Shown piece after piece: positions 49,279-64,000 of a stretch of 64,000 bases of DNA. The notes under the pieces were generated by a model that worked only from the letters and a program-made list of their open reading frames with translations, was not told the DNA's origin and ran no database searches. Numbering within the stretch: position 1 is the first letter of the stretch; each line of letters starts with the position of its first letter. The DNA is taken from positions 5,192,032 through 5,256,031 of the forward strand of contig NC_061082.1 of the NCBI RefSeq assembly GCF_021917145.1. Reading direction: 5' to 3'. Position numbers and translations under genes: made by a program. The stretch is from Hypomesus transpacificus. Lineage: Eukaryota; Chordata; Actinopteri; Osmeriformes; Osmeridae.

Positions 49279-50587
49279 AGGGGCCCTGTTCCAAACCCAA
49301 CACCTGTACCTTAATCTTGCAGTCAGCCCTGCTCCACCTGTCTGCACCCCTCCTCACCAAACACTCAGTGGGTCAGTCCACTCCCCTCCCATGCTCTTAG
49401 TGGTACTGGATCGGTCCACTGTGGAGCCAGAGGGGGGTTTAGAAACCCAGCCCCTTACCACCTCCATGAGGGAGTGAGCATGGATACATGACATGCATTG
49501 TACCACACAGGTCTGGAGACAGGGATGGAAACCAACCCACATAATTAACCTACTGTGTGTCTGTCTGACTGTGTGTCTGTCTGACGGAGTGTCTGTCTGA
49601 CGGAGTGTCTGTCTGACTGTGTGTCTGTCTGTCTGACTGTGTGTCTGTCTGACGGTGTGTCTGTCTGACTGTCTGTCTGACTGTGTGTGTGTGTCTGTCT
49701 GACTGTGTGTGTGTGTGTCTGTCTGACTGTGTGCGTGTGTGTGTGTGTGTGTGTCTGTCTGACTGTGTGTGTGTGTTCATCAGTGAGGGTATGGTAGACA
49801 GCTCCAGGACGAGGGGGGTTCTTCCTGGCTCGGGGTTCAGACTTTTTCCATTTGCTCTGTTCTTCTTCTACCTTTTCATTTTCTGGGCAACAACTGCCTT
49901 TTTCCAGCAGAGTTCCTTTTACAAGTTAACCTTGGTTGCTACTTTTTAAACACTCCACCAATTGAAACACTCCTGTGATGTTTACCAATAAGAACCAGTA
50001 AATCTTACTGGTCTCTGAAATCATATCAAAAGTCCCTCTGTTTCAGTTAACCTCATTCTTCTTTTCTTTCACAGTCACAAGTTTAAACGGTTTAGTTACT
50101 CCTCGAACAAAACATAAACCCTATTTCTGTGACCGTTCGATTGACAGGATGCTGTGTCACTGTCAAGTCTGCTCCACACAGGGAAACATAGCTCAGGAAC
50201 TCACTAGCAGAATGGTTTGCAATAACACTGTTAGACTAGTCCAGTGTTCCCCTGTCCCATAGAGGATGGCCTCATTGTTACATTGAACATATCTGTTGTG
50301 CTGAAAGCATCTCTCTGGAGTGTTCTAGAAGGACAGTGGTCTCAAGTGGTCTTATGTTCAGGTACCTGCCTAACATTTGATACTGTTACCCTCTCATCAT
50401 CTCGCTCTCTCCTCTCCCCCCATCGTTTAGACAGGGACCAAATCTTTGCCATACTTGTCTTGTTGTTTTTGATCGGGGGGTTATACCAAAAGACAGTATT
50501 TTGAATACGCTGTATAGATGTAAATACATTTAGAGAACTATTTAAAGAGAATGTTCAGTGGAAGGCCTTTTTGTAAGTATTTCCATG

Positions 50588-50593
50588 AATAAA
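50588..50593 (+). terminator. ints6: ints6 poly(A) signal, proximal
   Basis: AATAAA at the end of the 3' UTR. Confidence 0.55.
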
Positions 50594-50624
50594 GTTTCTA
50601 TTTTACACTGTGAAGGGCCATGTA

Positions 50625-50630
50625 AATAAA
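50625..50630 (+). terminator. ints6: ints6 poly(A) signal, distal
   Basis: A second AATAAA 37 bp after the first. Confidence 0.5.
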
Positions 50631-50882
50631 AGTGAAACATTCTGTAAATATCTCCTTCACTTGTGTGACACGACAGTTTTGCATTCATTGGTGGAGTGAC
50701 AGCAGAGTGCGTCATTATAACGATGACCGAATACAAGGGTAGCTCCAGAAATATGTAGGAAAAAAGCTTGTTTTAAAACCATAGTTCATTTGCCTTTGCT
50801 AAGGCGGCACTATTTCCTAAAGGCGGTGAAAGAAATGACCAAAACACTTTAGGTGTAAAAACAACAGATGTATTAAAAAAGA

Positions 50883-50888
50883 TTTATT
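50883..50888 (-). terminator. serpine3: serpine3 poly(A) signal
   Basis: AATAAA on the minus strand about 180 bp past the serpine3 stop. With the ints6 signals it places two convergent gene ends within about 250 bp. Confidence 0.5.
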
Positions 50889-51066
50889 TACAGATATGTA
50901 CAAAAAATTATGTTCTTCTTCCTGAAGTGTCTGTGTACCCTCCTGTTGGTCCCCAATAAATACTGGTAGTGGGTTCAGGCAGGTCAGGGTGGGTGTGTGG
51001 GTGTAAGAGAGAGAGAGAGAGAGAGAGATTGAGGGAAGTTTCAGGGTATGGTGACAGTCCTGGGTC

Positions 51067-54940
<3,874 letters not shown>

Positions 54941-57900
54941 GGTCTCAGCGACGAAGGGTCAAAGGCCGGCTGTTGATGATGTAATGAGGGGTTCCTCCAG
55001 AATTAGTCACTGTGAATCAGGAATGTGTTCGAGGTACTTAATCCAGTGCAATTTTGATAGACAGTATGCTCACATTTACACCCAGCTGTAGTCAACATGT
55101 GTGAGTGTAGACTATGATGCCAGTGGATCGTCTTTGTCTGAAATCTACTTGTTGCCGAAGCAACTGTCTTGGTGGAAGAATGATGATGAAATACCAGGAC
55201 ACAGCAAGTAGCCAGTTATCAATACACCTCTTTCACATATGCTTAGCTCAAGATTAATGCTATAAAAGCAAAAAATAAGAATTTAAACTTGTGTTGACCA
55301 AACAACTTATTTCATTTTAATTTTCCAGTCAAACTCGCACCGTGTTTCCAAACACTATAGGCCTCTGTTTATAAAATATTTGTAGTCTAATTATGTTAGC
55401 TTGCAAGACTCAATAGCACCCAAACATTCTAAAACGAATGGACCATTATGGATATAATCAATATTATATCATGATATAATACTATTGAAAGCGTATCGAA
55501 ATGTATAATATCCGGATCTAAATTCTCAAAAAGATATTCATTCTCCAACACATCTGCCGGAGCCAATCACCTAAAGCAGGTGAGAGTATGATCTGTCCAC
55601 TTACCTACAACTGATCCTCTGTAACCGTTAAAGTCCAGTCTGTGTCACAGGTCAACGTATTTGCATGTAGCCTGACGTCCCTGTCAGCTCTCCTGTCACT
55701 GTTTCGTACTCCTGTGCGCTCTTTGAGTAACTGCTTGATTGAGCGAGCCCTCAGTCATAAGACCGTGTTAAAAGGGAATGCTCCGTGTTTGCGGTCTCTA
55801 TCGGCGATGTCCGTACCACTCGGCCAGAATTCCTGCCGCCCCGGGGCTATAAGGAGCCAGGCAGGGGGAGGCATGTCACCGGCCAGCAAATCCGCAACCG
55901 AGCTGGGGAAAAAAAGACGCACACACACGCGCGCGCACACATACACGCACCCAAAGACAGTCCTTCCCTAACACGAGCAGCTTGCTCTTTGTTGTGATGA
56001 TCAAAAGAACTCGACGTCAAGAACTCGACGCATCATCAAAGTGCTGCAACAGCCCTTCCAATTAGCACACACTCTGGAATGTGCCGCTAAAGCCACTGTC
56101 AGCAATTTTACAGTGGTTTAATTGTCAAAGCAATCGATCTGAGGAGCATTAACTGAGTCATCTAAATATGTTAGAAAATCAAAGGAGGACTTTTAAGGAA
56201 GAACGAAGGATTCTTATGTATAATATTTTACGAAGAAATTATGGCCACATGGTTTCCTTATAGACACTGGGTATTTTTTATATGTGGAAACCGATTCATA
56301 TGTTCACATATTTGTGCGTTAGTTGGGGGTTAACACCTTGGCATATCCCAATTCTTCTGGTAGGCCTGTGTGTAGAATACATCGCATTGCAATTTATTTA
56401 CGACATGTTCACCAGACAACATCTAATGGACTTGTTCAGAGCCCACATGAGGAGGATTGTGTTCATGTGAGGAAGGGTGTTCAAGGCCAGTCTGCTCTAG
56501 GACATGAACTTTCATCTTCCCCCCCGACAACACTTTGTAATTAGTGCCCCCATCTCCAACTTGCGTCAAAAAACACGAGTGCACATTTTCCCATGGTAAA
56601 CTGAAGGCAATGATGGGTCATGATTGGTAGCCATCAGGTATTTGGCCGCTCTGCGGAATGGGATTCCGCCCATTACTGGGACTTGACTAATTAGTGGAGC
56701 CAGCTTGGCTTCATTGAATGGAGTTGCCACATTCTTTAATACCTAATGTTCCAACTCCGACACAGGAATTTGGAATTTTAAGGACTTGATGGGATCGAAA
56801 TGTCATGGTAGTTGACCAAAGACAATCGTTTGAACAGCCGCCAAGATAAACAACAACGTTTTATCTTGAAAGCATTCAAACTAACGGGTGTGACTCCGTG
56901 CTGACAGGGGGGCGAGAGAGAGAGAGAGAGAACTTTGGGATTTAGAAGTAAGGATTTGTGTTCTCGGTTGGTGATCCCTGGTTTGATTAAAAAGCAGGAA
57001 GACAGGGTCAGAGATAATGTCAGTGTGTTGGAGGACATAAAGCACAGCAAACCTATTTGTCATGTCAGGTGGATTAGAAGGTTAGTCCTCATACTCTTCA
57101 AAGTTGCCCTTTTTAGGGTAGTTTGTTACAAGAAATATGTAACTATTTAAAAGCCGTTAACAGCTCACCAAAAAACTTGGCAATACCCAACATCTTTTCC
57201 TCCTCATTTTCATAATGTGTTTGTAGTATTTTGCTCAGAAAGGAAAAGCCAGTAGCTGAGATGAGGACGTGTCACCCTGAACCCTGGTGACCCCCGCCGG
57301 GTACCACACCATGACAGCTACCGACAACCCTTCCACACACTCATACAGCTCCACCGTGTGCCCCACCGTGCGCTCCACCCCACCTAACACCCTCAGACTT
57401 GTAACCTTTCAATCCATATACTGTGTGTGTGTGTGTGTGTGAACATACAGGCATGTGTTTGCGCAATGTCAGTGATGCCTCTGCCTGCCTCCACACGGCA
57501 GTTATTTAATCCCTGCTAACGGTGTCAGTCCCCGCGCTCTCCCCAACACCCCTCAGCCTCTCTCCCCTCACTCTCTCTCCTCACCCTCCCTCACCTCACC
57601 CTCTCTCCCCTCACCTTCTCTCCCCTCCCCCTCCTCCCCCGATACCCGACACTGTCTCCCCCTCACCCTCTCTCCGTCCTCCGCTAACCTCCGACCTTCA
57701 TCAACAGAGGAAGGAGGAGAAGGAGGTAGGAGAGGAAGGAGGAGGAGAGGAAGGAGGTAGGAGGAGGAGGGGAAAGAGGTAGGAGGAGGAGAGGAAGGAG
57801 GAGGAGAAAGAAGGTGGAGGAGAGGAAGGGGAAGCGATACTGTATCAGGTCTATTCTCCCTGAACCTGAAGAGGAGACAACATCCACCCCACAGTCCATG

Positions 57901-58302
57901 TTCTGTCCTCTGCAGGATTTCCCTCCTCCGTTCCTCCCTAGGGGTCTGTGACGGGTGCCTGCTGGAGGACACGTCTGCTAGAGGGATTCTCCTGTGCTCT
58001 CCCAGAGCAGAGCGGCCACGCTGGGCCTGGAAGATCCACACTGGTCCAGGAAGATCCACGTTAGGCCTGGAAGATCCACTGCAAATGAATACCAATCTGC
58101 GATACGTTCCATGTGTGCTCGCAGGTGCACTCAGCTTCAAACATGCAATCACACGTACGCACAGCTCAGCACGCACTCGTGACCTTTTGAGCGCTTTTAA
58201 ACCTTACGTTCACACACACTTTCAAACAACACGCTCACACACACATGTAATGCAGGTGAGAAAAGCAGACGACAAAACAGGCACTCACACACACACAAAT
58301 GC
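54941..58302. other. Upstream region of serpine3, no gene recognised
   Basis: Contains a possible non-coding serpine3 exon end at 55605 (minus-strand GTTGTAG|GTAAGTGG). It also has a GC-rich patch with GGGGCTATAAGG near 55845, a CA/CG run at about 55920-55950, a GT run at about 57421-57441, a CT tract at about 57540-57670 and a GGAGGA tract at about 57705-57830. No exon of a known protein is seen. Confidence 0.45.
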
Positions 58303-59270
58303 ACAGACCCTTTGAATCCCAGGTTACAGACAGACACAGACCCTTTGAATCCCAGGTTACAGACAGACACAGACCCTTTGAATCCCAGGTTACAGACAGA
58401 CACAGACCCTTTGAATCCCAGGTTACAGACAGACACAGACCCTTTGAATCCCAGGTTACAGACAGACACAGACCCTTTGAATCCCAGGTTACAGACAGAC
58501 ACAGACCCTTTGAATCCCAGGTTACAGACAGACACAGACCCTTTGAATCCCAGGTTACAGACAGACACAGACCCTTTGAATCCCAGGTTACAGACAGACA
58601 CAGACCCTTTGAATCCCAGGTTACAGACAGACACAGACCCTTTGAATCCCAGGTTACAGACAGACACAGACCCTTTGAATCCCAGGTTACAGACAGACAC
58701 AGACCCTTTGAATCCCAGGTTACAGACAGACACAGACCCTTTGAATCCCAGGTTACAGACAGACACAGACCCTTTGAATCCCAGGTTACAGACAGACACA
58801 GACCCTTTGAATCCCAGGTTACAGACAGACACAGACCCTTTGAATCCCAGGTTACAGACAGACACAGACCCTTTGAATCCCAGGTTACAGACAGACACAG
58901 ACCCTTTGAATCCCAGGTTACAGACAGACACAGACCCTTTGAATCCCAGGTTACAGACAGACACAGACCCTTTGAATCCCAGGTTACAGACAGACACAGA
59001 CCCTTTGAATCCCAGGTTACAGACAGACACAGACCCTTTGAATCCCAGGTTACAGACAGACACAGACCCTTTGAATCCCAGGTTACAGACAGACACAGAC
59101 CCTTTGAATCCCAGGTTACAGACAGACACAGACCCTTTGAATCCCAGGTTACAGACAGACACAGACCCTTTGAATCCCAGGTTACAGACAGACACAGACC
59201 TTTTGAATCCCAGGTTACAGACAGACACAGACCCTTTGAATCCCAGGTTACAGACAGACACAGACCCTTG
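58303..59270. repeat. 33-bp satellite array, about 29 near-identical copies
   Basis: Unit of ACAGACCCTTTGAATCCCAG plus GTTACAGACAGAC. Copies are almost all identical; one carries CTTTTGAATCC near 59200. The unit is a multiple of three, so open frames of 327-412 codons run through it on both strands; they are repeat artefacts. Confidence 0.97.
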
Positions 59271-61913
59271 CTCATTCAGTAACCCGGAACATCTTCATGA
59301 TCTGACTCTGAGCAGTCAACAGTGTGATCAACACACTGTAATCCTCATCTTTACTAGGAGAGCTGCTGGCTGTTTGGCGTGGCTGAGCCTGTCACCCCCT
59401 GTGCCCTGTGTCCCCGGGCCGCTGGACCGCTGGGCCCGGAGGGGGATTAGCAGGGACGGCGGTGCGCTGGGCCGGGGCGATGAGGGCCGGTGTCGCCGGA
59501 GAGATCCGCCAGGTACGCCCCACCGGGATTACAGCCCTGAGGCACCGTGATCCAGGGGAGCCATCCACCCCTCACACTCACTAGCGCTGCCCTTCGCTGC
59601 CTGGCAGGGAAGCTGGGTGCTGGAGGTTTAAGGGAGCTGGGAGTTTGGGAGCTGGAGGTTTGGGGGAGCTGGGAGGGTGAGGGTTTCCCTGGCTGGGGGG
59701 TGCAGGAAGTCTGGGAGCAGGGAGGCTGGGTCTGTATCTGTGCAGTAGCTAGTGTCTGGATCTGTGGGCTGATATTTGGATTGTGTGGGATGGGGTGTTA
59801 CAGTGTGGAAGGGTAAGAGGTTGACTTTTTGCAAGGGTATAATTGTTCTCACGTTCTGTCGTTTTGTCAGTGTTAGACGGAGAGGAGAGCAGATGGAGGC
59901 GCACAATCCTGATGATCGCCTGACTGGAGGCGTGTGTTTCTCATCCTGTGGGCTGTCTGGTGTGGTGGTGGGCTTGCTGCCTGCTTCTCTGCCAGACTGT
60001 GCCCCCTAGAGGTCGTTCATGGGGCTGCGGTCACGCTAAATTGTAATGACGGGGATTCTGAAGGTCTGGGATGGTCAGTGGGTTACAGACTGATGCATGA
60101 AAGGCTAGACATTGGAGGCTAGACATTGGAGGCTAGACATTGGAAGCTGGATTTGGAGGCTGGATTTGGAGGATGGATATGAAGGGCTAGATCTTTCTGA
60201 ACACTTTTGATAATGCACTTTTTCACCCCAGAAACCGTCACAGAGCTAAACAGGCTTGAGTGGAGGGAACCTTCAGACAGACACCACGTTGTCACCCTTC
60301 CACACGTGTCAGCACCGTGATGAGCGTTCACCCAGGGGAGGAGGAGGAGGACGAGTGAACCTTGTCCTTTGTTCAAACAGTGTTCTGATTGAGAAGGAGC
60401 TGTTTGCCCTCCACTTCAGGTTTAATCACACCGGAAGGCGTAACTGAAACGGCTCTCGGTGAAGGTTTACTGGTATTCCTTTTTGTCTTTCCTCTTTAAC
60501 AAAGGGTGAAAAATCTAAGATGAAAGATCGGTGATTGCAGTAGTTTTTTTTTTTTGACATCAATGGCTTAAAGAACCGAACACTTCTTAAGGAGAAGAGA
60601 ACCACTTGAATCAGACTGAAGTCTTGATTAGAGACTAGGTGGGCTGTTGTGATTATAACAGCAACCTAAGTAGCTATCCTCTGTAGAACCCTGAAACCAC
60701 AAGCAAAACAATGTGCTTATACAACGCTGCGCTCTGATTGGTTGACGGTGACATCACCTCTGCAGAGCTCATGGAGACCTCGCCGCGACAACCCATGAGA
60801 AGTTGAGTATTATGGGATTTCCCTGCTGTAGTGTGGAGGCCTCCCTCACTCACCTGGTAAAACGCTCTCATGCTGCCGGGAGATGTCTGAGCCTGTGAGG
60901 TCATGTTTGGGCTCTGCTCAAAAACAGGACCTTTCATTACGGCAACACTTTACTCTAGACTTACAAGAGAAGGGTCTGTTGACCGCAGAAATGGCCCTGA
61001 TCCAGGAAGGAAACGTCCAAAATCCCTCATACTCACCCAGAGTAAGAGGCCTTCACTCGGATGTTAAATTATTTATTTTTTTACCGTCAAGCAAGTAGTA
61101 GCTCATTTTTAAACTCATGCACAAACACGTTCTAAACCAAGAGAGTTTAATGGACATGGAACCTCCCGATCTCCCCCCCCCCCCCCAAAGAACAATACTA
61201 TTACATTAAATAGACAACTTAAAAAAGATCCTGTTAAGAAACAATCACAACTACCACAAGAGGGCAGCACTGCATTTAGCATGTCACCACAGCCTCAACC
61301 ACAGGCCGACGTAGGAGGTGATTACTTAGAAGAAGATTAAGAGAAGGCCAGTGGGGCTTTCTTAAATACTGTGGCTTCCTGTCCTAGTGTCCTCTGCCTA
61401 ACTACCCTTAATCAATCTGAAGTGACAGATGGAGGATGGTTACCAGAATCTGTATTCCGCCCCAGTTCAACACTAAGAAGAAGAAGACACTGATGCATAC
61501 CTCCTAGGGCTGAAGGACTCCCAATGAATCCCAATGTATTCTGTCTCATGCAGGTATTTTAATACCTACCGGCCTTTTAGTTTAGTTTTGCTGCCTGAAC
61601 GTGATGGCATCGGTGCAGATTCAGAGAGAGATTCAGTATTTATGTCTGAAAAGTATACTTTAATTTGTGCTATACAGACAACCAAAAGTATTTTATCACA
61701 ATACATATACCTGTCGACGAAAACTAAAACCATATATTTACTTAATATTAATTCATCGTATCCACACACCACAGAAACATAGATAAACACAAAAAACGAT
61801 CATACGATCACATAAATAAGTGTTTGAACTGCCTCTGGAATTCTGTCTTTAATTGAGACTTCTACAGAAACAGTCTTCACTGGTCTCTAATCTCTAACCC
61901 ACTCCACTGCCTT
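59271..61913. other. Intergenic DNA and putative fam124a 3' UTR
   Basis: A GC-rich island at about 59390-59560 has no recognisable protein. A short GCTAGACATTGGAG repeat lies at about 60100-60190. The part adjoining 61914 is likely fam124a 3' UTR; a minus-strand AATAAA at 61072-61077 is one possible end. No other gene is recognised. Confidence 0.4.
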
Positions 61914-62798
61914 TTAAATGTAAAACTCCTGATCATCCTCGCTGTTCTGCTTCACCTCCCCATTGCTGGTCTTGTTGCTGTCCAATTGGCTGAGGGAGTT
62001 GTCACTCCATGTGAGATGCCCGTTCATTGGCAGGCATGTACTTTGGGGGCGGGACCGCTGCAGGGTAGCAGGCATGCTCTTGGAGGAGAGGCTGCTGGTT
62101 CTCATGGGGATCGGAGGCCGGCCTAACGTCGCTGTCTTGGTTACGACGGGCCCGGGGGGAACTGGTCCAACGTCTTCGGGTGGGGCAGATACGGGGCGGG
62201 GCGTTTGCGAGAGGCGGGGCTTGTTATAAGCGGACACCACCGATAGGTCCACAATGCTGCCAGTGTCCACCGTCATCCCAGTGTCCACGTCCGTCTCCTC
62301 CGCGCCAATCAGAGCGTCCACGTTCAGGCGGAAGGGTGGGACCAGGGAGGCGCTGCGGGAGTGGGGGAGGGTGTGGCGATGGGCTGGGGGGCTGGGCGGG
62401 GCCCCGGGGGAGGGGCAGGCGGAGCGGGCGTGGCCCGGAGTGGTGGGCAGGGAGAAGAGGGAGCTGGCGCGGTGGCTGGTCCATTGTGTCCTCCAGGCCT
62501 CCGGGTGGCGCTGTGGAGCCCAGTCGTCCCCCGCCTCGCCCTCCTCCCAGGCCAGAGGCAGGGAGGTCTGGGAAGCCTGGCAGGCCAGGAGCCTGGGCTC
62601 GTGGTTCTGCGTCCGGATCTGAGACTGACGGTGGTAGCGCCGGGTTCGGGTGGAGACGGGGGCGCGGCCTAACAGGTTGGACTGGGGCGGAGCTGCTACC
62701 AGCTCGCTGGGCGGAGGGGAAGGGGCGGGGGAGGAGTCGTCCACAAGGTGTCCGCCCTGACCGTCTGTGTTCCAGCGTTTAGACCGGGCGCCCTGGAC
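61914..62798 (-). CDS. fam124a: FAM124A, last coding exon (partial)
   Basis: Single exon in phase 0 behind the acceptor CTTCCTATCCCAG; the upstream exons lie beyond the window. It encodes 294 residues of the variable C-terminal part of FAM124A, a protein of poorly known function. Recognisable landmarks are SLFSLPT, GAEETDVDTG, DLSVVSAYNKP and the C-terminus EFYI, which match remembered positions of human FAM124A in the same order. The exon is GC-rich and Pro/Ser-rich, so antisense frames are also open; these are shadows. Position next to serpine3 agrees with human 13q14.3. Confidence 0.85.
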   Translation of the reverse strand, partial: VQGARSKRWNTDGQGGHLVDDSSPAPSPPPSELVAAPPQSNLLGRAPVSTRTRRYHRQSQIRTQNHEPRLLACQASQTSLPLAWEEGEAGDDWAPQRHPEAWRTQWTSHRASSLFSLPTTPGHARSACPSPGAPPSPPAHRHTLPHSRSASLVPPFRLNVDALIGAEETDVDTGMTVDTGSIVDLSVVSAYNKPRLSQTPRPVSAPPEDVGPVPPGPVVTKTATLGRPPIPMRTSSLSSKSMPATLQRSRPQSTCLPMNGHLTWSDNSLSQLDSNKTSNGEVKQNSEDDQEFYI

Positions 62799-63355
62799 CT
62801 GGGATAGGAAGCAGACACATCACAGCTGATGTCAATACCGGACCACGCCAATGTTGCTGAAATGTGTTTTTAGTAGCCATAAGGAAACCAGTGTTGTTTC
62901 AAAGACAGTTATTCTCCCTAAATGTGAACAGCAGATAAAACCACACAGAATATTCCTACTTTTCAGTAAAATAATTATGGTTTTGTCCCCTATGGACATG
63001 TTGTGAACACTAATGATGCTCTCTGACAGTTGTTTAGCAACATAGACAGCTCAGTGGAAGATGAGGTGTGGGGTGAGGGGTGGGGGAGGGGTGGGGGAGG
63101 GGTGGGGGAGGGGTGGGGGAGGATGAGGGGACTGGAAGCCCCTGGGCCCACTAAAGAGGCCTCTGGGTTTCCAGCCTGACCACTTTATGAGTTGCACCGG
63201 CAGCTGGAGAACTCGTCTGCATCCGCGGGGACTGCAATGTCTCCCTCCTCCCTCCCCCCTCCACAGCCGACCCTCAATACAGGGAGGAGCAGACATGGTT
63301 CGTTCCAAAAACAACCTTGTTCTCCTCCTTCCTACGTGCTTACGGTCCTTAGACT

Positions 63356-63414
<59 letters not shown>

Positions 63415-64000
63415 CTCTCTCTGTCTCTCTCTCACTCTCTTTACCCCTCTCCCTCTCCTTCCCTCTCTGTCTGTCCTTCCCTCTCTCTCGTTCTCTCTCT
63501 CTCTCTGTCTCTCTCTCACTCTCTTTACCTCTCTCCCTCTCCTTCCCTCTCTCTCTCCCTCTCTGTCTCCCCCTCTCTCTCTCTCTCTGTGTAAAGTGAC
63601 TGATGGACTGATGGACTGCTAAACCCATCGTTCACCACACATCAGCTAGTTGACATGCAGTATTCACACCAACCTCACAAGTCTGATTGACAAACTCCAT
63701 CCCCCCTCCATCCTTCCACCTCCACCCCTCCCTCCATCCTTCCACCTCCACCCCTCCCTCCCAAACCTCCGTCCCCCCCCTCTTCTCTGATGGCTTTTCC
63801 ATGTTGCTATTCTCATGCCTGTCATCTCACCTATCTTTCCACCCAAACAACCCTGGGAGTCATCCTGACTGCTCTACACGGTTCCAGACAGCTGTTTCCA
63901 GAACTGCATGAGGACGTGAGCTTCATGGACAGTGGAGGACACAACTCCACATTTCCTTTCCACAGTAATAATATGCAACCATTCGGCTGTGTGATACAAG
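62799..64000 (-). other. fam124a: fam124a intron
   Basis: No further exon is recognised. It holds a GTGGGGGAGGG tandem repeat at about 63070-63122 and a CT/CTGT microsatellite at 63358-63590. The open frames across the CT tract are artefacts. Confidence 0.65.

Larger units (their letters stand above)
49279..50650 (+). other. ints6: ints6 3' UTR
   Basis: Non-coding sequence after the TGA at 49276-49278. It includes a GTCTGTCTGACTGTGT microsatellite at about 49553-49775 and ends near the poly(A) signals at 50588 and 50625. Confidence 0.6.

Noticed and set aside
58303-59270. CRISPR-like array or long repetitive protein
   Set aside because: Copies are directly contiguous with no unique spacers, and the window is a vertebrate genome. 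The open frames follow from a 33-bp unit.
59312-59560. GC-rich open frame as an exon
   Set aside because: No domain, no similarity recognised, no convincing splice pair; it continues out of the satellite frame.
62180-62782. 200-codon Gly/Arg-rich plus-strand frame
   Set aside because: Antisense shadow of the GC-rich fam124a last exon.

Overview
This is vertebrate nuclear DNA, almost certainly from a teleost fish. Genes are split by GT-AG introns, the repeats include a tRNA-derived SINE and a foldback element of types common in fish, CA/GT and CT microsatellites are very dense, and the decoded proteins match vertebrate families. Seven protein-coding loci can be rebuilt exon by exon; five of the models are complete, and each gives a summed exon length divisible by three.

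Layout. 1-6630 (+): the 3' part of a LONRF-family E3 ligase gene (TPR, RING, LON domain); its 5' exons lie outside the window. 7124-10346 (-): a C2H2 zinc-finger gene with two candidate terminal exons in the same phase, carrying three or four different fingers. 11198-15089 (-) and 16124-21911 (+): two guanylate-binding-protein (GBP) GTPase genes, head to head, with interferon-response (ISRE-type) motifs between them. The minus gene ends in a CaaX box. The plus gene has two alternative coiled-coil ends, neither with a CaaX box.

24454-33931 (-): wdfy2, 12 exons, 400 aa. 35052-49278 (+): ints6, 18 exons, about 866 aa. 51067-54940 (-): serpine3, 8 exons, 421 aa. 61914-62798 (-): the last exon of fam124a. 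The order fam124a, serpine3, ints6, wdfy2 is the same as on human 13q14.3 (established knowledge), which supports the gene names. wdfy2 and ints6 diverge from a shared 1.1 kb promoter region; ints6 and serpine3 converge tail to tail.

The introns and the 55-62 kb intergenic region hold many minisatellites (units of 16, 20/27, 24, 27, 29, 30, 33 and 41 bp) and kilobase-scale polypyrimidine tracts. These produce long but meaningless open frames. The observations most worth following are a 128-bp GBP exon that is 127/128 identical between the two inverted GBP genes while the neighbouring exon and introns have diverged, the paired alternative last exons in two adjacent loci, and a four-fold tandem copy of the 3' end of the LONRF RING exon with its splice donor.
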